The notes under the pieces are model-generated. The model saw nothing but the letters and a program-made list of their open reading frames with translations, was not told where the DNA came from and searched no databases. From Luidia sarsii (lineage: Eukaryota; Echinodermata; Asteroidea; Paxillosida; Luidiidae): a stretch of DNA of 64,000 bases. The position numbers and the translations under genes were made by a program. This document shows positions 60,001 through 64,000 of the stretch, piece after piece; the stretch's first letter is position 1, and every line of letters begins with the position of its first letter. The stretch covers positions 13,184,578-13,248,577 of the forward strand of contig OX465119.1 of the NCBI GenBank assembly GCA_949987565.1, written 5' to 3'.

Positions 60001-60196
60001 TTTCATTAACATTCTCTTGCCCATACATCCTTTGATAAAGTGCAGTCGTAGGCAGAGGGTAATCATTTTTTCTTTTCTTTTTGGACAGCTGTTGGCGAAA
60101 GCCATCGCTGAGGAGCAGAGAGAAAACCCAGACTTCAAAATCACAAAGGTAGTCATCCACAAAGAGGGGGAAGAGACCAACGGAGACGTGGAGTAG
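32927..60196 (+). CDS. EPB41: Protein 4.1 family gene, 3' part (15 coding exons, joined)
   Basis: Exons 32927-33002, 34611-34835, 35433-35520, 37112-37264, 38547-38644, 38865-39037, 39793-39935, 40695-40802, 44174-44272, 48174-48341, 50334-50453, 54304-54366, 57773-58042, 59571-59651 and 60089-60196 join with matching phases into about 657 residues and a TAG stop. Seen: FERM F2 motifs ([41 protein letters not shown]), FERM F3 motifs ([34 protein letters not shown]), the FA motif [16 protein letters not shown], and a 4.1 C-terminal domain ([26 protein letters not shown]). Known for the family: these proteins link membrane-protein tails and phosphoinositides to the cortical cytoskeleton and septate-type junctions. 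The first exon starts in phase 1, so the F1 lobe and start codon lie on exons I could not find. No vertebrate-type spectrin-actin-binding module is present between FA and CTD. The match is to the common ancestor of 4.1R/G/N/B rather than to one vertebrate paralogue. FERM and CTD exons are very secure; linker exons less so. Confidence 0.93.
33003..33650 (+). repeat. Pyrimidine-only tract after a splice donor
   Basis: From about 33012 to 33640 almost every base is C or T, built from CTCCTCCCC and CTTCCCCCTCAGCTCTTCC sub-repeats of about 75-80 bp. The repeated CCCTCAG gives several decoy 3' splice-site-like sequences. Long frames on both strands are low-complexity artefacts. Confidence 0.93.
33651..34610. 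other. Rest of the intron between FERM exons
   Basis: Unique-looking, mildly AT-rich sequence with a weak internal repeat (TGTCAGCTTGTTGC, about 33920-33968). Nothing else recognised. Confidence 0.4.
34611..34835 (+). CDS. EPB41: Protein 4.1 exon: FERM F2 helical lobe
   Basis: 75 codons covering most of the acyl-CoA-binding-protein-like F2 lobe: [19 protein letters not shown], then [20 protein letters not shown], and [20 protein letters not shown] at the end. The acceptor is CTCCCGCAG (AG at 34609-34610) and the donor GTAAGA follows 34835. Phases are 2 in and 2 out, matching the neighbours. The exon is strikingly GC-rich with C/G in third positions, unlike the AT-rich introns. The intron after it starts with a T(n)G(n) homopolymer run at 34857-34893. 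Confidence 0.96.
34980..35180. mobile_element. Degraded palindromic MITE copy
   Basis: GAGGGCCTGACGTTTCGATC then CTAGCAGGACCTTTGAGG at the left and GAGAAAGGTCCAGCTAGGAT at the right, with about 60 bp of unrelated centre. Confidence 0.65.
35433..35520 (+). CDS. EPB41: Protein 4.1 exon: end of FERM F2 lobe
   Basis: Reads (K)[20 protein letters not shown] followed by YGVDLHHAR. The motif [16 protein letters not shown] closes the F2 lobe in 4.1 proteins. The acceptor is TTTTCTGCTCCAG and the donor GTGAGT at 35521 is near-perfect. It leaves in phase 0. The intron that follows is mostly an 85-bp tandem array (35605-37040). Confidence 0.96.
35605..37040 (+). repeat. 85-bp tandem array in a FERM intron
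   Basis: About 17 copies of an 85-bp unit with TCTACCACCAATAGGGGATG, GCTTCAGACTAGTCACCCCT and CAGTTCTATTTGTCAGCCTT. It fills 90 percent of the intron between the exons ending 35520 and starting 37112. Confidence 0.93.
37112..37264 (+). CDS. EPB41: Protein 4.1 exon: FERM F3 (PH/PTB-like) lobe
   Basis: 51 codons, phase 0 to 0: [51 protein letters not shown]. This is the first half of the FERM C lobe. GxxxYxxxxRINRFxWPKxLKISYKR is a hallmark of 4.1 and Coracle proteins and lines the peptide-binding groove. The acceptor CGCCAG ends at 37111 and the donor is GTGAGA. About 60 bp into the intron lies a copy of the CTAGCCC-rich element (37329-37599), followed by a TTAA-flanked MITE (38022-38401). 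Confidence 0.97.
37329..37599 (+). mobile_element. CTAGCCC-rich element, copy 3 (5'-truncated)
   Basis: Starts inside the element (CACCGGGCTAGTAAATTGAG) and ends TGCTAAGGTCGAGCCCTG. Sits in the intron 65 bp after a FERM exon. Confidence 0.75.
38022..38401 (+). mobile_element. TTAA-flanked MITE, copy 2 (full length)
   Basis: Starts TTAAAGCCCCTACACAACAT and ends ATGTTGTGTAGGGGCTTTAA. TTAA at both borders is the typical target of piggyBac-type transposases; assignment is inference. No coding frame. Confidence 0.85.
38547..38644 (+). CDS. EPB41: Protein 4.1 exon: end of FERM F3 lobe
   Basis: Reads [32 protein letters not shown] and the first two bases of an Arg codon. It covers the last strands and the C-terminal helix of F3. 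In vertebrate 4.1R the equivalent [17 protein letters not shown] segment binds calmodulin independently of calcium; that this copy does so is inference from conservation. The acceptor is a long pyrimidine run ending CCTTAG and the donor is GTAAGC. The intron that follows is only 220 bp. Confidence 0.96.
38865..39037 (+). CDS. EPB41: Protein 4.1 exon: FERM-adjacent (FA) domain
   Basis: Encodes [57 protein letters not shown](G). The FA region regulates FERM binding by phosphorylation of Ser/Thr in RQAS-like and SRS-like sites in vertebrate 4.1; both site types are kept here. The acceptor CCCCTCCAG ends at 38864. Two in-frame donors sit three bases apart (after 39034, GTGGTG; after 39037, GTGGGT). 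I chose the second for its better +5 base, so one Gly is uncertain. Confidence 0.93.
39060..39230. repeat. Dispersed repeat GGGACCTCCGAATCCGG
   Basis: Two copies of GGGACCTCCGAATCCGG about 50 bp apart; related to 31101-31230. Non-coding, within the intron after the FA exon. Confidence 0.55.
39793..39935 (+). CDS. EPB41: Protein 4.1 exon: FA end and start of linker
   Basis: Reads (G)[47 protein letters not shown], ending in phase 0 before the donor GTAACG. The acceptor is GTCATCAG. The sequence is polar, rich in Glu and Gln, and probably helical or disordered. I do not recognise a catalytic or binding motif. The GC-rich coding bias and clean phase match support it as a true exon between FA and the acidic linker. 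Confidence 0.85.
40072..40213 (+). mobile_element. MITE-like repeat TGGATTTCAxAAAGCC, copy 2
   Basis: Second copy of the family seen at 15641-15774: TGGATTTCACAAAGCCTTAC, GTAACTCGATTTACGATG, GATGAGTTTGGTGAAATC. Inverted terminal words GGATTTCA/TGAAATC. Confidence 0.65.
40695..40802 (+). CDS. EPB41: Protein 4.1 exon: acidic linker (probable)
   Basis: 36 codons, phase 0/0: [36 protein letters not shown]. The residues are almost all Asp, Glu, Lys, Asn and Ser, typical of a disordered charged linker. The donor GTATGT is strong. The acceptor (AAAAAAAAG after a T-rich tract around 40620-40680) is weak because A residues sit directly before the AG. The exon could be alternatively used. No family match is claimed; support rests on phase, charge pattern and position. 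Confidence 0.6.
40996..41110. mobile_element. Diverged palindromic repeat related to the GGCCTGACG MITE
   Basis: GGTCTGACCATTTCTATC on the left is matched by GGTGGAAATGGTCAGGCC on the right, with GTCCTGCTAGG retained in the centre. Confidence 0.5.
41793..41965 (+). mobile_element. tRNA-headed SINE
   Basis: A tRNA-like head (41801-41872) is followed by a body CAGGCATCGGACAAAGCACT ... GGGCAAACCCTCATTGAA. Body relatives are at 9117-9226 and 45558-45680. The head has box B-like GGGTTCGAATC. Confidence 0.65.
41801..41872 (+). tRNA. tRNA-like fold (SINE head, probably not a functional tRNA)
   Basis: 72 nt. AGCTCGG at the 5' end pairs fully with CCGAGCT at the 3' end. GTC/GAC form a short D stem around a loop with GG, and GCGGG-TTCGAAT-CACGC makes a T arm with one mismatch. 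The anticodon arm is poor (three pairs, no U33; loop CACTAGG), and a repeat body follows directly, so a pseudogene/SINE promoter is the better reading. Confidence 0.4.
42486..42716 (-). mobile_element. tRNA-type SINE, intact copy with poly-A tail
   Basis: Read on the minus strand: GGCTGGATAGCTCAGGTGGG, then TCGGGTTAAGTCCCGGTCCA (D arm, T arm, acceptor-like ends), a short body, and a poly-A of about 26 (poly-T on + at 42487-42512). This matches the interrupted copy at 2690-3175. Confidence 0.7.
43085..43990 (+). repeat. Degenerate 35-40-bp minisatellite
   Basis: Repeated words CCTATCTCCCT, CAGGGTGTGTATATGTCCC, AGCAGGGCATAT and AAGCAGGGCTTGGCTAT recur irregularly over about 900 bp. It keeps a 231-codon frame partly open (42888-43583), judged an artefact. 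Confidence 0.75.
44174..44272 (+). CDS. EPB41: Protein 4.1 exon: acidic linker with uncertain 3' end
   Basis: 33 codons, phase 0/0: [20 protein letters not shown] followed by [13 protein letters not shown]. The acceptor GACACAG follows a very C-rich tract. The end is uncertain. The chosen donor (GTCTGT after 44272) is weak; an in-phase alternative is GTAGAC after 44218, giving 15 codons. If neither donor is used, the frame runs on to TGA at 44326-44328 and adds a short hydrophobic tail. I do not recognise a domain. Confidence 0.6.
45390..45540. mobile_element. Palindromic GGGCCTGACGTTTCGATCC MITE with left arm
   Basis: Left arm GATATACAAAAATGTTGCAA, then TTTAGTGGGCCTGACGTTTT and its inverted partner GATTGAAACGTCAGGCCCAC. 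The left arm matches, in reverse, the right arm at 58640-58686. Confidence 0.8.
46402..46933. mobile_element. 530-bp fold-back element
   Basis: Left end GTAAAGCCGTGTCCGCACTG then GACTTA; right end TAAGTCCAGTGCAGAAGCGG then CTTAA, which are inverted. The interior repeats GGGTAAACTAACCGAG-like and TTACCGAG words in both orientations. No coding frame. Confidence 0.75.
48174..48341 (+). CDS. EPB41: Protein 4.1 exon: linker with poly-Thr stretch
   Basis: 56 codons, phase 0/0: [36 protein letters not shown], then eight Thr, [12 protein letters not shown]. The acceptor is TTTTGGCAG (AG at 48172-48173) and the donor is GTAAGG. A second AG at 48179-48180 would break the phase. [11 protein letters not shown] resembles the Thr-rich stretch in the CTD exon at 57773-58042, which may reflect an old internal duplication (inference). 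Immediately downstream is a C-rich, telomere-like repeat (48394-48600). Confidence 0.8.
48394..48600 (+). repeat. C-rich telomere-like degenerate repeat
   Basis: Irregular CCCTAACCCC, CCCCAACCC and CCAATCCTTAA words over about 200 bp. It starts 50 bp after the splice donor at 48342. Confidence 0.8.
49800..50181 (+). mobile_element. TTAA-flanked MITE, copy 3
   Basis: TTAAAGGCCCTACGCAACAT at the left and CCAATGTTGGATAGGGCCTT then TAA at the right. TTAA borders at 49800-49803 and 50178-50181. The interior is diverged from copy 2. Confidence 0.8.
50334..50453 (+). CDS. EPB41: Protein 4.1 exon: linker before CTD
   Basis: 40 codons, phase 0/0: [40 protein letters not shown]. Acceptor CACAACAG and donor GTACAC. 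The composition is acidic and Ser/Thr/Pro-rich. The codon bias is GC-rich like the secure exons, while flanking introns carry long C runs. I recognise no domain. Two further acceptor-like sites downstream (50650 and others) suggest possible extra small exons, listed under findings. Confidence 0.75.
50454..54303. other. Intron with candidate small exons and a minisatellite
   Basis: A strong acceptor at 50649-50650 begins a 121-codon open frame (see findings). A CATTTCAAATTTCA minisatellite lies at 52722-52882. Remaining sequence shows nothing recognised. Confidence 0.45.
52722..52882 (+). repeat. CATTTCAAATTTCA minisatellite
   Basis: About 160 bp of alternating TTCACATTT and TTCAAATTT heptamer-like units. 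Confidence 0.93.
54304..54366 (+). CDS. EPB41: Protein 4.1 small linker exon (probable)
   Basis: 21 codons, phase 0/0: [21 protein letters not shown]. The acceptor TTTTGTTCTTAG is strong and the donor GTGGGC is acceptable. Small phase-0 cassette exons are typical of 4.1 genes. The call rests on splice signals, phase and open frame; no homology to a named domain is seen. Confidence 0.65.
54784..54825 (+). repeat. Poly-C / poly-A junction
   Basis: About 11 C followed directly by about 22 A. Confidence 0.95.
57479..57795 (+). repeat. Tandem copies of a 3' splice site and exon start
   Basis: CAACCCCTATACAACGAGGG, CAGCCCCTATACAACGATGA and CAGCCCCTAGACAACGATGG occur at about 57483, 57556 and 57637. 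The true exon begins at 57773 with CAG then CCCCTAGACAACGACGAG. The copies also share GGGGTGACAAGTCACTTACC spacers. Confidence 0.85.
57773..58042 (+). CDS. EPB41: Protein 4.1 exon: first half of C-terminal domain
   Basis: 90 codons, phase 0/0, the longest coding exon here. It opens [20 protein letters not shown] and contains [55 protein letters not shown] and HITR. The patterns DVPxVxTExxTITYE and GxLxxAQTxxSE...TTTTxxTx are diagnostic for the 4.1 CTD, which in vertebrates binds several junctional, synaptic and nuclear partners. Acceptor TTTGAGCAG, donor GTAGGT. The acceptor and first codons are copied several times in the upstream intron. Confidence 0.96.
58531..58690. mobile_element. Palindromic GGGCCTGACGTTTCGATCC MITE with right arm
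   Basis: TGAGTGGGCCTGGCGTTTCG at the left, GATTGAAACGTCAAGCCCAC at the right, then the arm TTGCATTTTGGTAATTTTAG and GCAACATTTTTGTATATCAC. Lies in the intron between the two CTD exons. Confidence 0.8.
59045..59525 (+). repeat. (CTCCCT)n tract
   Basis: About 480 bp of pyrimidine, of which roughly 240 bp (59161-59404) is an uninterrupted CTCCCT hexamer array. The 206-residue Ser/Pro frame and its minus-strand Gly/Glu and Arg/Glu counterparts are artefacts of the repeat. Confidence 0.95.
59571..59651 (+). CDS. EPB41: Protein 4.1 exon: C-terminal domain core
   Basis: 27 codons, phase 0/0: [20 protein letters not shown] then ADINKDE. TVKGxxxETRxEKxIxIxGDADIxxD is the most conserved CTD block in 4.1 proteins. 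The acceptor follows TTTTCTTCAG and the donor is GTAAGA. The exon lies 45 bp downstream of a 480-bp (CTCCCT)n tract. Confidence 0.97.
60089..60196 (+). CDS. EPB41: Protein 4.1 terminal exon with stop codon
   Basis: Reads [35 protein letters not shown] and TAG at 60194-60196. The block LxxAIxEAxxxxPDxxxTKVVxHxE ends vertebrate 4.1 proteins, so this is the natural C-terminus. The acceptor is TTTTTGGACAG. The 3' UTR meets a 15-bp satellite 38 bp later. A GTGTGT at 60221 could be a UTR donor. No AATAAA is visible between the stop and the gap at 62929, so the poly(A) site is unknown. Confidence 0.95.
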   Translation: MLAKAIAEEQRENPDFKITKVVIHKEGEETNGDVE

Positions 60197-60234
60197 ATTC
60201 CTGCTGGCCGGCTGGAACAAGGTGTGTAATCCCT

Positions 60235-62829
60235 GGTATCCCTGCCCTGGGTATCCCTGCCCTGGGTATCCCCGCCCTGGGTATCCCTGCCCTGGGTATC
60301 CCTGCCCTGGGTATCCCTGCCCTGGGTATCCCTGCCCTGGGTATCCCTGCCCTGGGTATCCCTGCCTGGGTATCCCTGCCTGGGTATCCCTGCCTGGGTA
60401 TCCCTGCCTGGGTATCCCTGCCCTGGGTATCCCTGCCCTGGGTATCCCTGCCCTGGGTATCCCCGCCCTGGGTATCCCTGCCCTGGGTATCCCCGCCCTG
60501 GGTATCCCCGCCCTGGGTATCCCTGCCCTGGGTATCCCTGCCCTGGGTATCCCTGCCCTGGGTATCCCTGCCCTGGGTATCCCTGCCCTGGGTATCCCCG
60601 CCCTGGGTATCCCTGCCCTGGGTATCCCTGGGTATCCCTGCCCTGGGTATCCCTGCCCTGGGTATCCCTGCCCTGGGTATCCCTGCCCTGGGTATCCCTG
60701 CCTGGGTACCCCTGGGTATCCCTGCCCTAGGTATCCCTGCCCTGGGTATCCCTGCCCTGGGTATCCCTGCCCTGGGTATCCCTGCCCTGGGTATCCCCGC
60801 CCTGGGTATCCCTGCCCTGGGTATCCCCGCCCTGGGTATCCCTGCCCTGGGTATCCCTGCCCTGGGTATCCCTGCCCTGGGTATCCCCGCCCTGGGTATC
60901 CCTGCCCTGGTATCCCTGCCCTGGGTATCCCTGCCCTGGGTATCCCTGCCCTGGGTATCCCTGCCCTGGGTATCCCTGCCCTGGGTATCCCTGCCTGGGT
61001 ATCCCTTCCCTGGGTATCCCTGCCCTGGGTATCCCTGCCCTGGGTATCCCTGCCTGGGTATCCCTGCCCTGGGTATCCCTGCCCTGGGTATCCCTGCCTG
61101 GGTATCCCTGCCCTGGGTATCCCTGCCTGGGTATCCCTTCCCTGGGTATCCCTGCCCTGTGTATCCCTGCCCTGGGTATCCCTGCCTGGGTATCCCTGCC
61201 CTGGGTATCCCCGCCCTGGGTATCCCTGCCCTGGGTATCCCTGCCCTGGGTATCCCTGCCCTGGGTATCCCTGCCCTGGGTATCCCTGCCCTGGGTATCC
61301 CTGCCTGGGTATCCCTGCCCTGGGTATCCCTGCCCTGGGTATCCCTGCCTGGGTATCCCTGCCCTGGGTATCCCTGCCTGGGTATCCCTGCCCTGGGTAT
61401 CCCTGCCCTGGGTATCCCTGGCCTGGGTATCCCTGGCCTGGGTATCCCTGCCCTGGGTATCCCTGCCCTGGGTATCCCTGCTCTGGGTATCCCTGCCCTG
61501 GGTATCCCTGCTCTGGGTATCCCTGCTCTGGGTATCCCCGCTCTGGGTATCCCTGCTCTGGGTATCCCTGCCCTGGGTATCCCTGCCCTGGGTATCCCTG
61601 CCCTGGGTATCCCTGCCCTGGGTATCCCTGCCCTGGGTATCCCCGCCCTGGGTATCCCCGCCCTGGGTATCCCTGCCTGGGTATCCCCGCCCTGGGTATC
61701 CCCGCCCTGGGTATCCCTGCCTGGGTATCCCTGCCCTGGGTATCCCTGCCCTGGGTATCCCCGCCCTGGGTATCCCTGCCTGGGTATCCCTGCCCTGGGT
61801 ATCCCCGCCCTTGGGTATCCCTGCCCTGGGTATCCCTGCCCTGGGTATCCCCGCCCTGGGTATCCCTGCCTGGGTATCCCTGCCCTGGGTATCCCCGCCC
61901 TTGGGTATCCCTGCCCTGGGTATCCCTGCCCTGGGTATCCCCGCCCTGGGTATCCCCGCCCTGGGTATCCCTGCCCTGGGTATCCCCGCCCTGGGTATCC
62001 CTGCCCTGGGTATCCCTGCCTGGGTATCCCCGCCCTGGGTATCCCTTCCCTGGGTATCCCTGCCCTGGGTATCCCCGCCCTGGGTATCCCCGCCCTGGGT
62101 ATCCCTTCCCTGGGTATCCCTGCCCTGGGTATCCCCGCCCTGGGTATCCCTGCCCTTGGGTATCTCTGCTCTGGGTATCCCCGCCCTGGGTATCCCTGCC
62201 CTGGGTATCCCTGCCCTGGGTATCCCTGCCCTGGGTGTCCCTGCCTGGGTATCCCTGCCCTGGGTATCCCTGCCCTGGGTATCCCTGCCCTGGGTATCCC
62301 TGCCCTGGGTATCCCTGCCCTGGGTATCCCCGCCCTGGGTATCCCCGCCCTGGGTATCCCTTCCCTGGGTATCCCTGCCCTGGGTATCCCTGCCCTGGGT
62401 ATCCCTGCCCTGGGTATCCCTGCTCTGGGTATCCCTGCCCTGGGTATCCCTGCTCTGGGTATCCCTGCTCTGGGTATCCCCGCTCTGGGTATCCCTGCTC
62501 TGGGTATCCCTGCCCTGGGTATCCCTGCCCTGGGTATCCCTGCCCTGGGTATCCCTGCCCTGGGTATCCCTGCCCTGGGTATCCCCGCCCTGGGTATCCC
62601 CGCCCTGGGTATCCCCGCCCTGGGTATCCCTGCCCTGGGTATCCCTGCCCTGGGTATCCCTGCCCTGGGTATCCCTGCCCTGGGTATCCCTGCCCTGGGT
62701 ATCCCTGCTCTGGGTATCCCTGCTCTGGGTATCCCTGGGTATCCCTGCTCTGGGTATCCCTGCTCTGGGTATCCCTGCTCTGGGTATCCCTGCCCTGGGT
62801 ATCCCTGGTATCCCTGCCCTGGTATCCCC
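60235..62829 (+). repeat. 15-bp satellite GGGTATCCCTGCCCT
   Basis: About 170 units of GGGTATCCCTGCCCT with named variants CGCCCT, TGCTCT, TTCCCT, TGGCCT and a 14-bp form lacking one C. Because 15 is divisible by three and the unit lacks stops in most frames, it holds frames of 370 to 964 codons on both strands, none of which I accept as genes. Blocks of variants are repeated at a larger scale (61479-61667 against 62421-62609). Confidence 0.97.
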
Positions 62830-62928
62830 ACACACTCAGAAAAGAGATTCTCATGCATATATATGTACATGGTGTCACTGTGAACCTAGTCTTTATAAGT
62901 ACCCGCCACCATGCATAATATCTTGAGT

Positions 62929-63128
62929 NNNNNNNNNNNNNNNNNNNNNNNNNNNNNNNNNNNNNNNNNNNNNNNNNNNNNNNNNNNNNNNNNNNNNNNN
63001 NNNNNNNNNNNNNNNNNNNNNNNNNNNNNNNNNNNNNNNNNNNNNNNNNNNNNNNNNNNNNNNNNNNNNNNNNNNNNNNNNNNNNNNNNNNNNNNNNNNN
63101 NNNNNNNNNNNNNNNNNNNNNNNNNNNN
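62929..63128. other. Assembly gap (200 N)
   Basis: Exactly 200 N. Tandem repeats lie on both sides, so repeat collapse is a likely cause. Confidence 0.99.
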
Positions 63129-63480
63129 CGGTTCCTCTGGGATCGTGCACGGTTTTTGTTGGATCGTGCACGGTTCTTTTGGGATCATGCACGGTTCTTG
63201 TGGGATCGTGCATGGTTCCTCTGTGGGATCATGCACAGTTCCTCTGTGGGATCGTGCACGGTACTTCTGGGATCATGCACGGTTCCTCTGGGGGATTGTG
63301 CAAGTTTCCTCTGCACACCTACATACTGTGTGTTCCTCTGTGGGATCATGCATGATTCCTACATGTATGTTGGTGTGGTGTGTGGTTCCTCAGGGATAGT
63401 GCATGGTTTTCCATACAGGATCCTGTATAGTTCGTATATGGGATTTGTGCATGCTCCGTATATTGGGATCGTTCATGCAT
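63129..63480 (+). repeat. Tandem repeat GGATCGTGCACGGTTCCTCT
   Basis: About ten imperfect units of 20-25 bp with GGGATCATGCACGGTT and GGATCGTGCACGG, becoming diverged toward the right end. Confidence 0.85.
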
Positions 63481-64000
63481 TATTCCCGTACAGATCCTGT
63501 CTTTTCCCCATGTGCGGTATATGAATGTGGGGGAAATGCAAGAGTTGGGATCTTAACGGGAAACAATCTCCCAAGGAGGAAGAGAAAAATATTACCAACT
63601 TTTGAGACACTTCCCGAAAAACGTAAGCATGAGGAATTCCCACAGAATCCGCTGTGTGATGGAAAGTTTGTTTTAAACATCCTAGACGTAGTGAGCCCTA
63701 GCTTTGAGTGGGTTGTAGTGCAAGATGATATCGCTATCAAGAGAAGTAAATGAAATTCAGATAACAAAAATTTAAAAAGAAAACCAAAAAAATCAAACAA
63801 ATAAATTAGGCCGTTTTTAAATCACGTCGCTACGGTTATTACTTTCGTCTGCTGAGCGAGGTCTCGATTCTTGTAGAAATTGCTGATTATGTGCAGTATA
63901 TGCCTCTGAACAGAGCATACGTAGTTAAAACTACAGCAGATTGTATAAATAATCTTGCTTTTTAAAGAAAAAATAATTGAAAAAAAAAATTGATCATCGT
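63481..64000. other. Downstream flank, no gene recognised
   Basis: A + strand open frame ending at 63753 has a mixed, protein-like composition (VGILTGNNLPRRKRKILPTF and later FVLNILDVVSPSFEWVVVQD) but no recognised domain. AATAAA near 63800 is a possible poly(A) signal on the + strand. The remainder is AT-rich. Confidence 0.35.

Noticed and set aside
59984..62878. Very long frames (up to 964 codons, [15 protein letters not shown] repeats) on both strands
   Set aside because: They are frames of a 15-bp satellite whose length is divisible by three. Several frames on both strands are open at once, and one runs antisense across the true terminal 4.1 exon. There is no sign of a collagen-like or secreted repeat protein gene (no signal peptide, no unique ends).

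Overview
The window is animal nuclear DNA. It has spliced exons with GT/AG junctions, long introns, dense dispersed and tandem repeats, and two 200-bp runs of N (24531-24730 and 62929-63128). The single recognisable gene is the 3' part of a protein 4.1 (EPB41/EPB41L, Coracle-type) gene on the + strand. The FERM exons are close to those of vertebrate 4.1 proteins, but no spectrin-actin-binding module is visible. With short palindromic MITEs and many copies of ACATGTAC-type motifs, this suggests an invertebrate deuterostome, most likely an echinoderm. That placement is inference.

Layout. Positions 1-32926 hold no coding exon I can support. This part is intron or 5' flank filled with mobile elements: a CTAGCCC-rich element, tRNA-type SINEs, several MITE families, purine/pyrimidine tracts, TACATGTA clusters, and a 44-bp satellite at about 26820-27480 derived from a MITE core. 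Positions 32927-60196 carry 15 coding exons that join in one reading frame: the F2 and F3 lobes of FERM (32927-38644), the FERM-adjacent (FA) region (38865-39935), a low-complexity acidic linker (40695-54366), the 4.1 C-terminal domain (57773-60193) and the stop codon (60194-60196). The exons encode about 657 residues. Exons for the F1 lobe and the start codon were not found. Positions 60235-62829 are a 15-bp satellite of about 170 units starting 38 bp after the stop codon. After the second gap there is a short tandem repeat based on GGATCGTGCACGGTT and then sequence with no recognised feature.

How the parts work together. The gene should encode a cortical cytoskeleton adaptor. FERM binds membrane-protein tails and phospholipids, FA regulates FERM, and the CTD binds further partners. 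Every exon from 40695 to 59651 is a multiple of three and sits in phase 0/0, so the linker and CTD are laid out for cassette-type splicing. The introns are repeat-rich. One copies its own 3' splice site and the first codons of the next exon several times (57479-57795), and one begins with about 640 bp of almost pure pyrimidine right after a splice donor.

No RNA gene of high confidence, CRISPR array, prokaryotic element or viral gene was seen. I did not find a new multi-gene system. The most notable observations concern splice-site duplication, exon modularity, and repeats turning into satellites.
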